The position numbers were made by a program, and so were the translations under genes. This document shows, piece by piece, positions 17,418-26,346 of a DNA stretch of 64,000 nt (its first letter is position 1; every line of letters begins with the position of its first letter). The notes beneath the pieces were generated by a model. It was not told where the DNA came from. It was given only the letters and a program-made list of their open reading frames with translations, and made no database searches. The DNA comes from CBDAUN01 sp965214615 (lineage in GTDB: Bacteria; Pseudomonadota; Gammaproteobacteria; Arenicellales; JAJDZL01), in the NCBI GenBank assembly GCA_965214615.1, contig OZ243952.1, positions 2,170,001 through 2,234,000 of the forward strand. The letters run 5' to 3'.

Positions 17418-17707
17418 ATCGGCGCTGGGACCGCGGGCGTTTTTCTGGAGCAGATGATGAATCTCACGGCCCGCTGGCCAATCTGCTCGACCTTATGCTG
17501 GTCTTCGCATGCGGACTGATTGTGGCACTGGTGGCGATGAGTTCTCAGTTGCAAGATTATTTTACTGTCGCACCGCAAGAAATTCACAGAGGTCAGGAAC
17601 TGCCTGAATTGCCGCAAAGCGGCGAGCGCGGAGGCGCAGGAATGGTTCCTGTCGGACAAGTCTATCAGGATCCTGAAACCGGAAAGCTAATTCTATTGCG
17701 AGAATGA
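17414..17707 (+). CDS. DUF2149 protein, ExbD-like partner
   Basis: The ATG at 17414 overlaps the stop of the ExbB-like gene (ATGA) and gives 97 residues; readings beginning earlier have no support. One transmembrane helix (about 19-42, NLLDLMLVFACGLIVALVA) contains an aspartate at its start, placed like the proton-carrying aspartate of ExbD/TolR. The rest is a short soluble tail (GQVYQDPETGKLILLRE). DUF2149 proteins recur next to CobN-like and MotA/ExbB genes. A role as stator subunit coupling proton flow to the CobN-like protein is inferred. Confidence 0.8.
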   Translation: MNRRWDRGRFSGADDESHGPLANLLDLMLVFACGLIVALVAMSSQLQDYFTVAPQEIHRGQELPELPQSGERGGAGMVPVGQVYQDPETGKLILLRE

Positions 17708-17857
17708 TATGCAACAAGCGTATTCGATCATTCATTCGACAGGGCTAGGTTTTTTAGGCAGTCGATACCTGCGAAGTTCTCCCAGTCTCATTCAAAACTG
17801 CAAACTCAAAACTGAATCTATGGCACCAGTCTGTCTTACATCTAAATTGGAGGAAAT

Positions 17858-19735
17858 ATGAACAAATTCATTCTATGTCTCGTTGCTTTTGCACTTTCGC
17901 TTCCCGCAGCGCTAGCGCAGCAAGTAGAAAATGAAAGCGATCAACCGGAAGTCGTCGTCACTGCTACGCGCATAGCGACTCCGCTTCGCGATACCATAGC
18001 AACAACTGAAGTCATCACTGCGCAAGAAATTGAACGAACCAAGCCCCGAGATCTCGGGACTCTGCTGTCAAGAAAAAGCGGCTTGAGCTTCCGCGATAGC
18101 GGTGGCAAAGGCTCGAGAGGAGGAATTTTTGTACGCGGAACAGACGAGAAGCATCTTCTTGTTTTAATCGATGGCATGCGGACCGCGAGCGCCACACTTG
18201 GCCTAACAGCAATTGAGCGAATTCCGCTCGAAATCATCGAACGCATCGAAATCGTCAAAGGCCCAATGTCCAGTGTCTATGGCGCTGACGCCGTTGGCGG
18301 AGTGATTCAGATATTCACCAAGAAGCCGCATCAGGCTGGCACCTACGGCTCCGTCAAAACCTCGGTCGGTTCGAATCGTGAACGCAAGTACACCGCTCAA
18401 GCCGGATTCGGGGAAGATCAAGTCAGTATGTTTGTTTCTGCAACTAAAGAGTCGACTGATGGAATTGATCGAACAAAATACAAAGGCGGAGGAAACGAGG
18501 ACAAGGACGGATTCAAGCGCAGTTCTGGAAATCTTTCGCTGACCACTTTCTTACAGGACGATCTAGAATTGAATCTGACTCACTTTCGTAGCGTTTCAGT
18601 GCTGGACTACGACAACATCTCAACGAGTTCATCGGAAAGCCGTGGACGTGAGCACAAGGGCAGAAATTGGCACCAACGCTTCGAATTGAGTACTACATCG
18701 GCTAGGATAGACTACGATCATTCATCAGACTTGAACTTTTCGGCGATCATCGGAACCGCCACAGACAACCGCCAGGATTTGAAACCTGATCATCCTACGA
18801 ATGATTCCCGCCGCACCCACTTCAAGACTCGCAAATCGGACTACTCGCTTCAAGCAAACTGGATTGCGTCTTCGAGAGATCAGGTGTCAGTCGGCGCCGA
18901 ATATCAGCAGGACAAAGTTGATTCAACTGACACCTACGCAAATGATGAACGTACGAATAAAGGATACTTCGCACTCTGGCAACACCAACGAGAACGGTCT
19001 GCAACAGTAGCCAATGTGCGGCACGAAAGAAACGACACCTACGCATCGGAGACGAATTACAACATTCAGCAATCCTTCGATATTTCCGATACCTACCAAA
19101 TTGCGGCAAATTACGGCACAGCTTTCCAAGCCCCGAGCCTCAATGAATTGTTCTATGAGGAAGATTTCTTTCGCGGCGATCCGGACTTGAAGCCGGAAGA
19201 AAGCAAGTCAACTGAGGTTTCGTTGCGATCACAGCACGACGATTTGCACTGGAAATTAAGCCTATATCACACGACAATAGAAAATTTGATCGTCTGGAAA
19301 GGGTTTCCGTCCTCGCCCGTCAATGTCGACGAGGTAACTTTGAAGGGCGTAGAAATCGAATTGACTAAGGAGTGGAATGATAATATCTTCAACTTCAGCG
19401 GAGACTATCTCGAAGCATACGACGACAAAACCGGTAATTTCCTTGACGATCGGGCACGCGGTTCGGCTTCGATTGAACTTGGCAGGCAGATCGGAAAAAT
19501 CTTTGTTGGCGCTAATGCATTCTACGAGCATTCTCGATTTGACCGTGGGAGCAATTTAGGAAATTATGCGATCTACGGGATAAACGCGGAATACAAATTT
19601 TCAGATAACTTGATCATCTCAGGGCATATCGATAACTTATTCGACAAGGACTACACGACAAATCTCGCCAGCGACGACAATCCCTATAAAAATGAAGGAA
19701 GGACGTTCGAGATTTCAATGGAATACAGATTTTGA
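17858..19735 (+). CDS. btuB: TonB-dependent corrinoid receptor (BtuB-like)
   Basis: A 625-residue outer-membrane receptor with a good ribosome-binding site (GGAGGAAAT) before the ATG. Signal peptide 1-20 (ends ALA-QQ) is followed by the TonB box EVVVTATR, a plug domain to about 150 (FVRGTDEKHLLVLIDGMR, VYGADAVGGVIQIFTKK) and a beta-barrel ending in aromatic SMEYRF, the expected C-terminal signature. Its length and plug resemble BtuB. Placement between the CobN-like trio and cobO, inside a riboswitch-led block, supports cobalamin or other corrinoid import. About 150 bases precede it, so it may have an additional promoter. Confidence 0.88.
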   Translation: MNKFILCLVAFALSLPAALAQQVENESDQPEVVVTATRIATPLRDTIATTEVITAQEIERTKPRDLGTLLSRKSGLSFRDSGGKGSRGGIFVRGTDEKHLLVLIDGMRTASATLGLTAIERIPLEIIERIEIVKGPMSSVYGADAVGGVIQIFTKKPHQAGTYGSVKTSVGSNRERKYTAQAGFGEDQVSMFVSATKESTDGIDRTKYKGGGNEDKDGFKRSSGNLSLTTFLQDDLELNLTHFRSVSVLDYDNISTSSSESRGREHKGRNWHQRFELSTTSARIDYDHSSDLNFSAIIGTATDNRQDLKPDHPTNDSRRTHFKTRKSDYSLQANWIASSRDQVSVGAEYQQDKVDSTDTYANDERTNKGYFALWQHQRERSATVANVRHERNDTYASETNYNIQQSFDISDTYQIAANYGTAFQAPSLNELFYEEDFFRGDPDLKPEESKSTEVSLRSQHDDLHWKLSLYHTTIENLIVWKGFPSSPVNVDEVTLKGVEIELTKEWNDNIFNFSGDYLEAYDDKTGNFLDDRARGSASIELGRQIGKIFVGANAFYEHSRFDRGSNLGNYAIYGINAEYKFSDNLIISGHIDNLFDKDYTTNLASDDNPYKNEGRTFEISMEYRF

Positions 19736-19751
19736 TCCTGTCGCGCTATCG

Positions 19752-19773
19752 CCGGCTCGGATATCCGAGCCGG
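19752..19773. repeat. Perfect 22-base palindrome between btuB and cobO
   Basis: The arms CCGGCTCGGAT and ATCCGAGCCGG are exact reverse complements with no spacer. It lies 17 bases after the btuB stop and 33 before cobO. There is no downstream T-run, so it may be an mRNA-stabilising or processing hairpin that sets btuB expression apart from the salvage genes rather than a terminator. Confidence 0.7.
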
Positions 19774-19805
19774 TTCGGCAAAATTTCAATGGAGAACTTT
19801 AGCAA

Positions 19806-20414
19806 ATGAATGACACCAGTATCAACGAACGTCACAAGCTGAAAATGCAGAAGCAAAAGGATAAGGTTGATGCCAGTGTGAAAAGAGCGACAACCGAACG
19901 CGGTGTATTCGTTTTTTTGACCGGCAACGGGAAAGGCAAGAGCAGTTCCGCATTCGGCATGGTTCTAAGGGCGCTCGGCTACGGACAAAAAGTCGGCGTA
20001 GTGCAGTTTATCAAAGGGAACCGGCCGACCGGCGAGTCGCTGTTTCTAAGCAACCTCCATCCCGAGGTCGAACATTATCAGATGGGCACCGGATTTACCT
20101 GGGAAACTCAGGATCGAGAACGCGACATCGCTGCCGCGTTAAAGACATGGGATGTTGCATCAAAAATGCTGTCTGATTCTGCCTACGACCTTGTTGTGCT
20201 GGATGAACTGACCTACATGCTCGGCTACAAATATCTTGAACAGTCCATTGTGCTCGACGCCATCGCCAAGCGACCTGCCGAACAGAGCGTCGTCGTAACC
20301 GGGCGCGGCGGAGGCTCAGGGCTGCGAGACATCGCTGATACGGTTTCCGAAGTCAAGGAAATCAAGCATGCTTTCAAGTCCGGCATCAAGGCACGACCCG
20401 GCATTGACCTATAG
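19806..20414 (+). CDS. cobO: Cob(I)yrinic acid a,c-diamide adenosyltransferase
   Basis: A 202-residue CobA/CobO-type P-loop protein with Walker A GNGKGKSSSAFG near residue 39, VGVVQFIKGNRPTGES, and the family segments LVVLDELTYMLGYKYL and VVVTGRGG. It transfers the 5'-deoxyadenosyl group of ATP to cob(I)alamin or cobinamide in the cytoplasm, needed before CobU can act on imported corrinoids. The Lys/Gln-rich N-terminal extension is usual for the family. A 144-base spacer follows. It contains a 41-codon ATG frame directly after the stop, which I do not recognise and do not annotate. Confidence 0.92.
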   Translation: MNDTSINERHKLKMQKQKDKVDASVKRATTERGVFVFLTGNGKGKSSSAFGMVLRALGYGQKVGVVQFIKGNRPTGESLFLSNLHPEVEHYQMGTGFTWETQDRERDIAAALKTWDVASKMLSDSAYDLVVLDELTYMLGYKYLEQSIVLDAIAKRPAEQSVVVTGRGGGSGLRDIADTVSEVKEIKHAFKSGIKARPGIDL

Positions 20415-20558
20415 ATGCAAACATGGCGGCTCAGTCAAGCGTACAATGAACTGACGAAGTGCTCGGACATGCCGACCGGACAGACTGCAAGCGTCCGAAT
20501 CTATCAATCGTCCGCGTTCAGCGATACCTCCAAGCCCTAGCGAACCCATAGATTTCCA

Positions 20559-21581
20559 ATGCGACTAATGGTGCCAAGATCGTGCTTTGCACTGCTGATC
20601 GTATTGTCAGGCGCAGCAGCCATTGCAGGGCTGCTGATCGGCCCCGTGCAAATTTCTCCGATGGTTCTGCTAGACATGCTGAACTCGGAGCCGACGCAAT
20701 CGCGCAATCAGATGATCATGCAATCGATTCGCCTGCCGCGCATGCTGCTTAGTTTCCTCATCGGAGCCTTACTGGCAAGCTGCGGCGCGGTTCTGCAGGG
20801 ACTTTTCCGAAACTCCTTGGCCGACCCCTCCTTGATCGGCGTGTCCGCCGGCGCATCGGCCGGAGCAAGCTTTGTCATTGTGTTCGGCGCCCTGCTCTTT
20901 CCGGCATCGGCCCTCGGGCTGCCAGCGGTATCGATCGGAGCCTTCGTTGGAGGATTGCTTGCCGCGTGGATTGTCTATCGCTTGGCCAATAGCAGCGAAG
21001 GCACCTCAGTTGCCACAATGCTGCTTGCAGGAATCGCAATCAGCGCCCTAGCCGGTGCGCTGAATCAACTGTTCAGCTTCTTGGCAGACAACGACATGCT
21101 CCGGCGCATCAGCCTGTGGCAGATGGGTCATCTGGAAACTGCAGATTGGCAGCAAGTCGGTCTTTGCGCCGCTATCTGCGCAGCACTGATGTTCGTTCTG
21201 CCAAGGGAAAGCCGGGCACTGAATGCAATGCTGCTTGGCGAGTCCGAAGCACGGCATCTAGGCATCGGAGTCGAATGGCTGAAGCGCCGACTGATCATCT
21301 ACACATCGCTCGGTGTCGGAGTGGCCGTATCGACAGCAGGAACAATTGCCTTTGTGGGGCTCGTTGTGCCTCATCTGATACGTCTTCTGATTGGCCCCGA
21401 TCACAGAAATCTGATACCGGCGTCCGCATTGCTCGGCGGGATGCTGCTCGTATCCGCCGACGCAATCGCACGAGTCGCTGTCGCTCCGGCCGAACTCCCG
21501 GTCGGCGTGGTAACCGCGATATTGGGGGTTCCGTTCTTTATCTCGATCCTGATACGCCAGCGACGCAATACCTATGCTTAG
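20559..21581 (+). CDS. btuC: Corrinoid ABC transporter permease (FecCD/BtuC family)
   Basis: A 340-residue polytopic membrane protein of the FecCD/BtuC family. Diagnostic segments are QSIRLPRMLLSFLIGALLAS, LFRNSLADPSLIGVSAGAS, and in the C-terminal half GTIAFVGLVVPHLIR followed by LPVGVVTAILGVPFFI. About ten helices are expected. It would form the inner-membrane channel with the ATPase encoded next, whose start overlaps its end by 8 bases. The substrate is set by the surrounding corrinoid genes and the riboswitch. Confidence 0.88.
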   Translation: MRLMVPRSCFALLIVLSGAAAIAGLLIGPVQISPMVLLDMLNSEPTQSRNQMIMQSIRLPRMLLSFLIGALLASCGAVLQGLFRNSLADPSLIGVSAGASAGASFVIVFGALLFPASALGLPAVSIGAFVGGLLAAWIVYRLANSSEGTSVATMLLAGIAISALAGALNQLFSFLADNDMLRRISLWQMGHLETADWQQVGLCAAICAALMFVLPRESRALNAMLLGESEARHLGIGVEWLKRRLIIYTSLGVGVAVSTAGTIAFVGLVVPHLIRLLIGPDHRNLIPASALLGGMLLVSADAIARVAVAPAELPVGVVTAILGVPFFISILIRQRRNTYA

Positions 21582-22359
21582 CATTCAGTCAGCATCGCTC
21601 ACTAGCGGCAGCATTGTTCGCGTAGACAATCTAAGTCTGACATGCGCGCCTGGCACGATTACCGCATTGGTGGGACCCAACGGTGCGGGAAAAACCAGCG
21701 TCCTCAAGCTTCTCAGCGGCGAATTGAAAGCCGATTCCGGCGAACTGCTGCTCAATCGGCGCCATCTTTTCGAGTGGAAACCGCTTCAGCGGGCTCGAAT
21801 GCTGGCTTTTCTGCCGCAGCATTCTACATTGAATTTTCCCTTCACTGTAGAAGAGGTCGTGCTGATGGGCAGAATTCCATACGACACCGGTATCGCCAAA
21901 GACCGGGAAATAGTGCGCCAGACACTGAAAGCGGTTGACGGATGGCATCTTGCACAACGCAACTACACCCAGCTGTCCGGCGGTGAGAAGCAACGCGTGC
22001 AACTCGCGCGTGTGCTCGCGCAGGTCTGGCAGCCCGCTGTAGTTGACGACACTGAGCATCATCGGGTTTTGCTGCTCGACGAACCGTCGTCGTCTCTCGA
22101 TATCTCTCACCAGCAGCTGCTGCTGGATATCGTTAGAAGCATGGCTCGGCAAAACGTTGCAGTCGTCATGGTAGTGCACGACCTCAACATCGCCTTGAAC
22201 TGTGCGGACCGGCTCGCTCTTATTTCCGACGGTCGGCTGGCATCGCAAGGCTCGCCCGAGGAAATTGCGAACAGCAGCATTCTGCGGGACGTGTTGGGTG
22301 TCGACCTTCAGTTCATCCCGCATCCAGTCACCCGAAAGCCTGTGGCAATCCTGCAATAG
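21574..22359 (+). CDS. btuD: Corrinoid/heme-type ABC transporter ATP-binding protein
   Basis: A 261-residue ABC ATPase with Walker A GPNGAGKTS, Q-loop region LPQHSTLNFPFTVEEVVLMG, signature LSGGEKQRVQLARVLAQ, Walker B VLLLDEPSSSLD and the H-loop MVVHDLN. The PFTVEEVVLMGR block and overall length are typical of HmuV-annotated heme ATPases, so sequence alone does not separate heme from B12. Position between btuC and cobU favours corrinoid. It overlaps btuC by 8 bases and is followed by cobU after 4 bases. Confidence 0.88.
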   Translation: MLSIQSASLTSGSIVRVDNLSLTCAPGTITALVGPNGAGKTSVLKLLSGELKADSGELLLNRRHLFEWKPLQRARMLAFLPQHSTLNFPFTVEEVVLMGRIPYDTGIAKDREIVRQTLKAVDGWHLAQRNYTQLSGGEKQRVQLARVLAQVWQPAVVDDTEHHRVLLLDEPSSSLDISHQQLLLDIVRSMARQNVAVVMVVHDLNIALNCADRLALISDGRLASQGSPEEIANSSILRDVLGVDLQFIPHPVTRKPVAILQ

Positions 22360-22363
22360 TGCA

Positions 22364-22942
22364 ATGGCTGACTGCGCACAAATTGAACTGATTCTCGGAG
22401 GCGCGCGCTCCGGAAAAAGCCGGCTCGCCGAACAACGCGCTGTCGAAAGCGGTATGAACGTGGTCTACGTCGCTACGGCTACGGGAGACGATGATGAAAT
22501 GATCGCCCGGATTGAGCAACACAAGCGACGCAGAGACAAAATATCCGGTGACAGACGATGGTCGTTAATTGAACAGCCAGTTCACCTTGCCGAAGCGCTG
22601 CAGTCGATTCATGGGAATGATACATGCGTCCTAGTCGACTGCCTGACGCTGTGGCTTAGCAACTGTCTGCAATCGCAGTGCTGGGAATTACAGCGCAGCG
22701 AATTGTTCTCAGTGCTGCCAAAATTGTCCGGCAAGATCATTTTCGTCAGCAACGAGGTCGGGCTCGGCATTGTTCCACTGGGAAGCATTACCCGTAAGTT
22801 TGTTGACGAAAGCGGGCTGTTGCATCAGGAGTTGGCCAACTGCTGCGACAGCGTCACCTTAACCGTTGCGGGCATGCCTTTGGAACTGAAAACCTATAGC
22901 AATTGCGAATCGTACAATCAACCGCCTGGGACAGAAAGATGA
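22364..22942 (+). CDS. cobU: Adenosylcobinamide kinase / adenosylcobinamide-phosphate guanylyltransferase
   Basis: The ATG at 22364 (MADCAQIELILGG) gives 192 residues, near the family norm; earlier readings run inside btuD. The P-loop GGARSGKSRLAEQRA lies near the N-terminus, with VDCLTLWLSN and IIFVSNEVGLGIVP further on, all CobU/CobP signatures. The protein phosphorylates adenosylcobinamide and adds GMP to give adenosylcobinamide-GDP, the activated substrate for CobS. Its stop overlaps the cobT start. Confidence 0.92.
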   Translation: MADCAQIELILGGARSGKSRLAEQRAVESGMNVVYVATATGDDDEMIARIEQHKRRRDKISGDRRWSLIEQPVHLAEALQSIHGNDTCVLVDCLTLWLSNCLQSQCWELQRSELFSVLPKLSGKIIFVSNEVGLGIVPLGSITRKFVDESGLLHQELANCCDSVTLTVAGMPLELKTYSNCESYNQPPGTER

Positions 22943-23979
22943 ACTGGTGGACTAACCCGGTCGCACGAATCTGCAATGAAAGCCGCGCCCAGGCGGCGCA
23001 GCGACAACTGAATCTCACCAAGCCTCCAGGATCACTGGGACAGTTGGAGCAGGTGGCGATCTCGTTCGCAGGCTGGCAATCTACCGTCATGCCGTCGCTG
23101 AGTCAAATATCCGTGCGTGTTTTCGCGGGCGATCACGGTGTCACAGAACAAGGCGTGTCTGCGTTTCCAAGCGCGGTGACTGGCGAAATGGTGCGTAATT
23201 TCGCAGCCGGAGGCGCTGCAATTTGCGTCCTGTCGAGAATTCACAATGCCGATTTCCTGGTTGTAAATGTAGGCACAGCCATTCCGCTGGAAGACCTCCC
23301 CAATGTCGTCAACGTGCAACTCGCCAATGGAACTGACAACTTTTGCAAAACTGCCGCGATGAGCGCTGGTACCCTGCGGGCGGCATTGCAAACAGGACGA
23401 GACTATGCACCCGCAAAAGCGGATTTATTTATCGGCGGAGAGATGGGGATTGGCAACACAACGTCGGCAAGTGCGATCTTTTCCGCTTTGCTTCACGCTC
23501 CTGTCGACCGGATGACCGGACGAGGAACAGGAATTGACGACGCAGGACTTAGCCGCAAGGAAGAATCCATTCGCGCTGCGCTTGAATTGCATCGAGATCG
23601 TATTTCCAGCGGTGTGCTGGGCACTCTTGAAAGTGTTGGAGGGCTGGAAATTGCAGCGCTTGCCGGAGCCTATGTCGCGTGCGCTCAACGCGGAATCCCA
23701 TGTCTGGTCGACGGGTTTATCTCGACAGCCGCCGCTCTTTGCGCGATTGAGCTCAATCCGGCAGTCCGTGAATGGCTTTTGTTCGCTCACCTGTCGGACG
23801 AAGCAGGTCATCGCCACGCTCTTGAGCTGATAAACGCTCCGCCTTTGATCAGCATCGGCATGAGACTGGGCGAAGGTACCGGTGCGGCAGTCGTTTGCTC
23901 AGTCCTGAAATGCGCACTGAAACTGCATAGCGAAATGGCAACCTTTGAACAGGCCAGTGTCAGCAGCAATTCATCATAA
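22939..23979 (+). CDS. cobT: Nicotinate-nucleotide:dimethylbenzimidazole phosphoribosyltransferase
   Basis: I chose ATG 22939, overlapping the cobU stop (ATGA), giving 346 residues as in the family. Signatures are LTKPPGSLGQLE near the N-terminus, FAGDHGVTEQGVSAFP, GEMGIGNTTSASA and a C-terminal GMRLGEGTGAAV holding the catalytic glutamate. It makes alpha-ribazole phosphate from nicotinate mononucleotide and a lower-ligand base. No base-synthesis gene (such as bluB) is seen here, so the lower ligand is made elsewhere or imported. Confidence 0.93.
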   Translation: MNWWTNPVARICNESRAQAAQRQLNLTKPPGSLGQLEQVAISFAGWQSTVMPSLSQISVRVFAGDHGVTEQGVSAFPSAVTGEMVRNFAAGGAAICVLSRIHNADFLVVNVGTAIPLEDLPNVVNVQLANGTDNFCKTAAMSAGTLRAALQTGRDYAPAKADLFIGGEMGIGNTTSASAIFSALLHAPVDRMTGRGTGIDDAGLSRKEESIRAALELHRDRISSGVLGTLESVGGLEIAALAGAYVACAQRGIPCLVDGFISTAAALCAIELNPAVREWLLFAHLSDEAGHRHALELINAPPLISIGMRLGEGTGAAVVCSVLKCALKLHSEMATFEQASVSSNSS

Positions 23980-24616
23980 GCCGACTCGTCATACCACGAT
24001 AGATCTCCTGCGACATGGGATGGTCGCGGGAGGCGGCGAAATCCTATGCGGCTCAACGGATGCCGCGTTGCTTCCAGAAGGCATGAAGCAAATGAAAGCG
24101 GCCTTGCGGCCATGGAAAGGCTGGACTGCTGTAGTCAGTTCTCCATTGAGGCGCTGTCTTGAATTCGCGGACTGGTTCAGCTCAAATCAAGGTATTGCGC
24201 TGCAGGTCGATCACAATTGGCGTGAAATGGATTTCGGAACTTGGGACGGCAAATATTTCAAGGAGTTGTTCGCCTCGCATTACAGTGAGATGCACCAATT
24301 CTATGCGAACCCGGAACTGGTTACCCCGCCGCATGGCGAGTCCGTACTCGCGTTTCGCGCCAGAGTCGTAAACGCACTCAGCGAAACACTTCAATCTCAT
24401 CGCGGCGGGCATGTGCTCGTCGTTCAGCACGGCGGTACGACACGAATGCTGCTTGCCCATATTTTGAATTTGCCGATTGCAAGTGCGATGCAAGCTGCAG
24501 TTCCATACGCATGCTTCACCCGCATTCGAATTTGCAGCGATGACTTTGAAACCTTGCCTGCATTGATTGCGCACTGTCTTTCACCCGGCACCGGGCAGAT
24601 CGGGACTGATCCTTGA
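23945..24616 (+). CDS. cobC: Alpha-ribazole phosphatase (histidine phosphatase family)
   Basis: A phosphoglycerate-mutase-fold protein with the catalytic LLRHG motif near residue 22, SSPLRRCLEFAD, the EMDFGTWDGK acid region and VLVVQHGGTTRMLL with the second histidine. It removes phosphate from alpha-ribazole phosphate or adenosylcobalamin phosphate. The start is uncertain: TTG 23945 overlaps cobT by 35 bases and GTG 23957 is an alternative; no ATG lies before the RHG motif. Its stop overlaps the cobS start. Confidence 0.85.
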   Translation: MNRPVSAAIHHKPTRHTTIDLLRHGMVAGGGEILCGSTDAALLPEGMKQMKAALRPWKGWTAVVSSPLRRCLEFADWFSSNQGIALQVDHNWREMDFGTWDGKYFKELFASHYSEMHQFYANPELVTPPHGESVLAFRARVVNALSETLQSHRGGHVLVVQHGGTTRMLLAHILNLPIASAMQAAVPYACFTRIRICSDDFETLPALIAHCLSPGTGQIGTDP

Positions 24617-25368
24617 ACTGTCTTGTATCTCTCAAAGCCGCTGTGCAGTTTCTGACCAGCATTCCGACAGGATCGACCGATAGCCTGCGAAATGCCAGGA
24701 AGCACGAAATGCTTATGTGGTTTCCGGCAGTCGGCATAGGAATCGGCTCTGCACTAATGCTTTGCGGATGGGCATTGCAGTCGCTTCCTCCGTTCTTGCA
24801 AGCGTCCTTGCTGGTGGTTATGTGGATACTGATTACGGGAGGACTGCATTTGGACGGTCTGGCTGACTGTGCAGATGCCTGGGTCGGAGGACTAGGCAGC
24901 CGGTCCAGAACCCTCGAAATCATGAAAGACCCGCGATCGGGCACGTTTGCCGTCATTGCAATCGTGCTCGCAGTGATCGTAAAAATTGCTGCGTTGACAG
25001 CATTTCAAGACTGGACTGTGCTGCTTATTGCACCTTTCGCGGCTAGGCTGGCGATATTGCCTGCATTCTTGTGGCTTCCATATGCGAGAGAGACAGGACT
25101 GGGTAAGGACTTGCAGCAATCGCTAGGAAAGTCAGAGAGAAAGGTTGCCGTAATCATCATCCTCGCCGGTCTAATTGTGCCATTGGCGATCGTATCTTTT
25201 TGGCTGTGGATTGTGCTTTTGTCCGCCGTTGCCGTCATCTTCTTCGCATGGCGCATAGCAATGACTCGCAGACTGCAAGGATTCACAGGCGACTGCATCG
25301 GAGTACTGGTGGAATTGGTGGAAGTGTCTGTTTTGTTGGCTGCTGTCATGTTCGAGTATTCGAGTTGA
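24613..25368 (+). CDS. cobS: Adenosylcobinamide-GDP ribazoletransferase (cobalamin synthase)
   Basis: A 251-residue polytopic membrane protein with the metal-binding motif GGLHLDGLADCADAWVGG and the following MKDPRSGTF, both CobS hallmarks. It joins adenosylcobinamide-GDP with alpha-ribazole (phosphate) at the inner membrane, the last assembly step. It appears to start with TTG at 24613 overlapping the cobC stop (TTGA), a coupling pattern repeated at the next gene. Confidence 0.92.
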   Translation: MNCLVSLKAAVQFLTSIPTGSTDSLRNARKHEMLMWFPAVGIGIGSALMLCGWALQSLPPFLQASLLVVMWILITGGLHLDGLADCADAWVGGLGSRSRTLEIMKDPRSGTFAVIAIVLAVIVKIAALTAFQDWTVLLIAPFAARLAILPAFLWLPYARETGLGKDLQQSLGKSERKVAVIIILAGLIVPLAIVSFWLWIVLLSAVAVIFFAWRIAMTRRLQGFTGDCIGVLVELVEVSVLLAAVMFEYSS

Positions 25369-26312
25369 CCGCACTATACTTAATTCTTGCAGCGCTGGTT
25401 TTGGACGAGTTGCTCGGTGAGCCGAAACAGCTTCACCCTCTGGTCTTGTTTGGCGCCTTGGCCGAAAAACTGGAGCGGCTCAGTGGAGGCGCCGTCTTCC
25501 GCTGGATTTCTCCGGTTCATCGCGGAATCCTGTGCTGGGCAGTACTTGTTGTCCCGCCTGCCGTAATTTTGTGGCTATTTCTTGATTGGCTGCCTGGGTA
25601 CTGGCAACCCTTCGCGGAGTGTCTCGTTCTGTATTTCACACTCGGCTGGAAGAGCATGCGGCAACATGCCATGCAAGTGTACCGACACCTGGAACGTCGC
25701 GACACTGTATCGGCCAGAAACAGCGTCAGTCGCATCGTGAGTCGAGAAACCGACAAGCTGGACGAGTGCGGCATAGCCAAGGGCGCAGTAGAGGCGGTTG
25801 TTGAAAATGGCACCGACTGCGCGCTATCTCCGATTTTCTGGTTTCTGATACTTGGCGCACCTGGAGCTCTCATGTTTCGGCTTGTCAATACCTTGGATGC
25901 GATGTGGGGCAACAGAACCGAGCGCTACATCGAATTCGGACGCGCATCGGCAAAAATTGATGATGCGATGAATTTTATTCCCGCCCGGTTCACAGCCGTC
26001 GCTTACGCTTTGAGCGGAAAATTTGCCCAGTCAATTCATTGCATCAAAAATCAAAAGGCAGTATCTGAAGGACCGAATGCCGGACTTGTAATGGCCGCCG
26101 GGGGCGGCGCGCTCGGCATTGAACTTGGCGGACCAGTAACTTATGACGGGAACATCGATCATCGTCCGGTGCTTGGCACCGGACGCGAAGTCGAATCGCG
26201 CGATATCATTCGCTCAATACGACTTGTGTGGCGTTCAATGGGCATATGGGGCCTAGCCATTGCGGCAATTTTGCTCGCGCTGAATTCTAAGGACTTATAC
26301 TTTTCGCTTTAA
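25365..26312 (+). CDS. cbiB: Adenosylcobinamide-phosphate synthase (CbiB/CobD)
   Basis: I chose TTG 25365, overlapping the cobS stop (TTGA). It gives 315 residues and the expected N-terminal membrane helix (LTALYLILAALVLDELLGEP). Signatures are LGEPKQLHPLVLFG, ISRIVSRETDKLDE-type text, VVENGTDCALSPIFWFLILG and YIEFGRASAKIDDAMNFIPAR. The enzyme attaches aminopropanol (phosphate) to adenosylcobyric acid. Its presence means cobyric-acid-stage corrinoids can also be salvaged, although no cobQ is in the window. Confidence 0.9.
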   Translation: MTALYLILAALVLDELLGEPKQLHPLVLFGALAEKLERLSGGAVFRWISPVHRGILCWAVLVVPPAVILWLFLDWLPGYWQPFAECLVLYFTLGWKSMRQHAMQVYRHLERRDTVSARNSVSRIVSRETDKLDECGIAKGAVEAVVENGTDCALSPIFWFLILGAPGALMFRLVNTLDAMWGNRTERYIEFGRASAKIDDAMNFIPARFTAVAYALSGKFAQSIHCIKNQKAVSEGPNAGLVMAAGGGALGIELGGPVTYDGNIDHRPVLGTGREVESRDIIRSIRLVWRSMGIWGLAIAAILLALNSKDLYFSL

Positions 26313-26346
26313 TCAGAATTCATGAACAAACGAACGGTAATTTCGT

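Noticed and set aside
20415..20540. 41-codon frame after cobO
   Set aside because: No ribosome-binding site, no recognisable feature; it may be chance.
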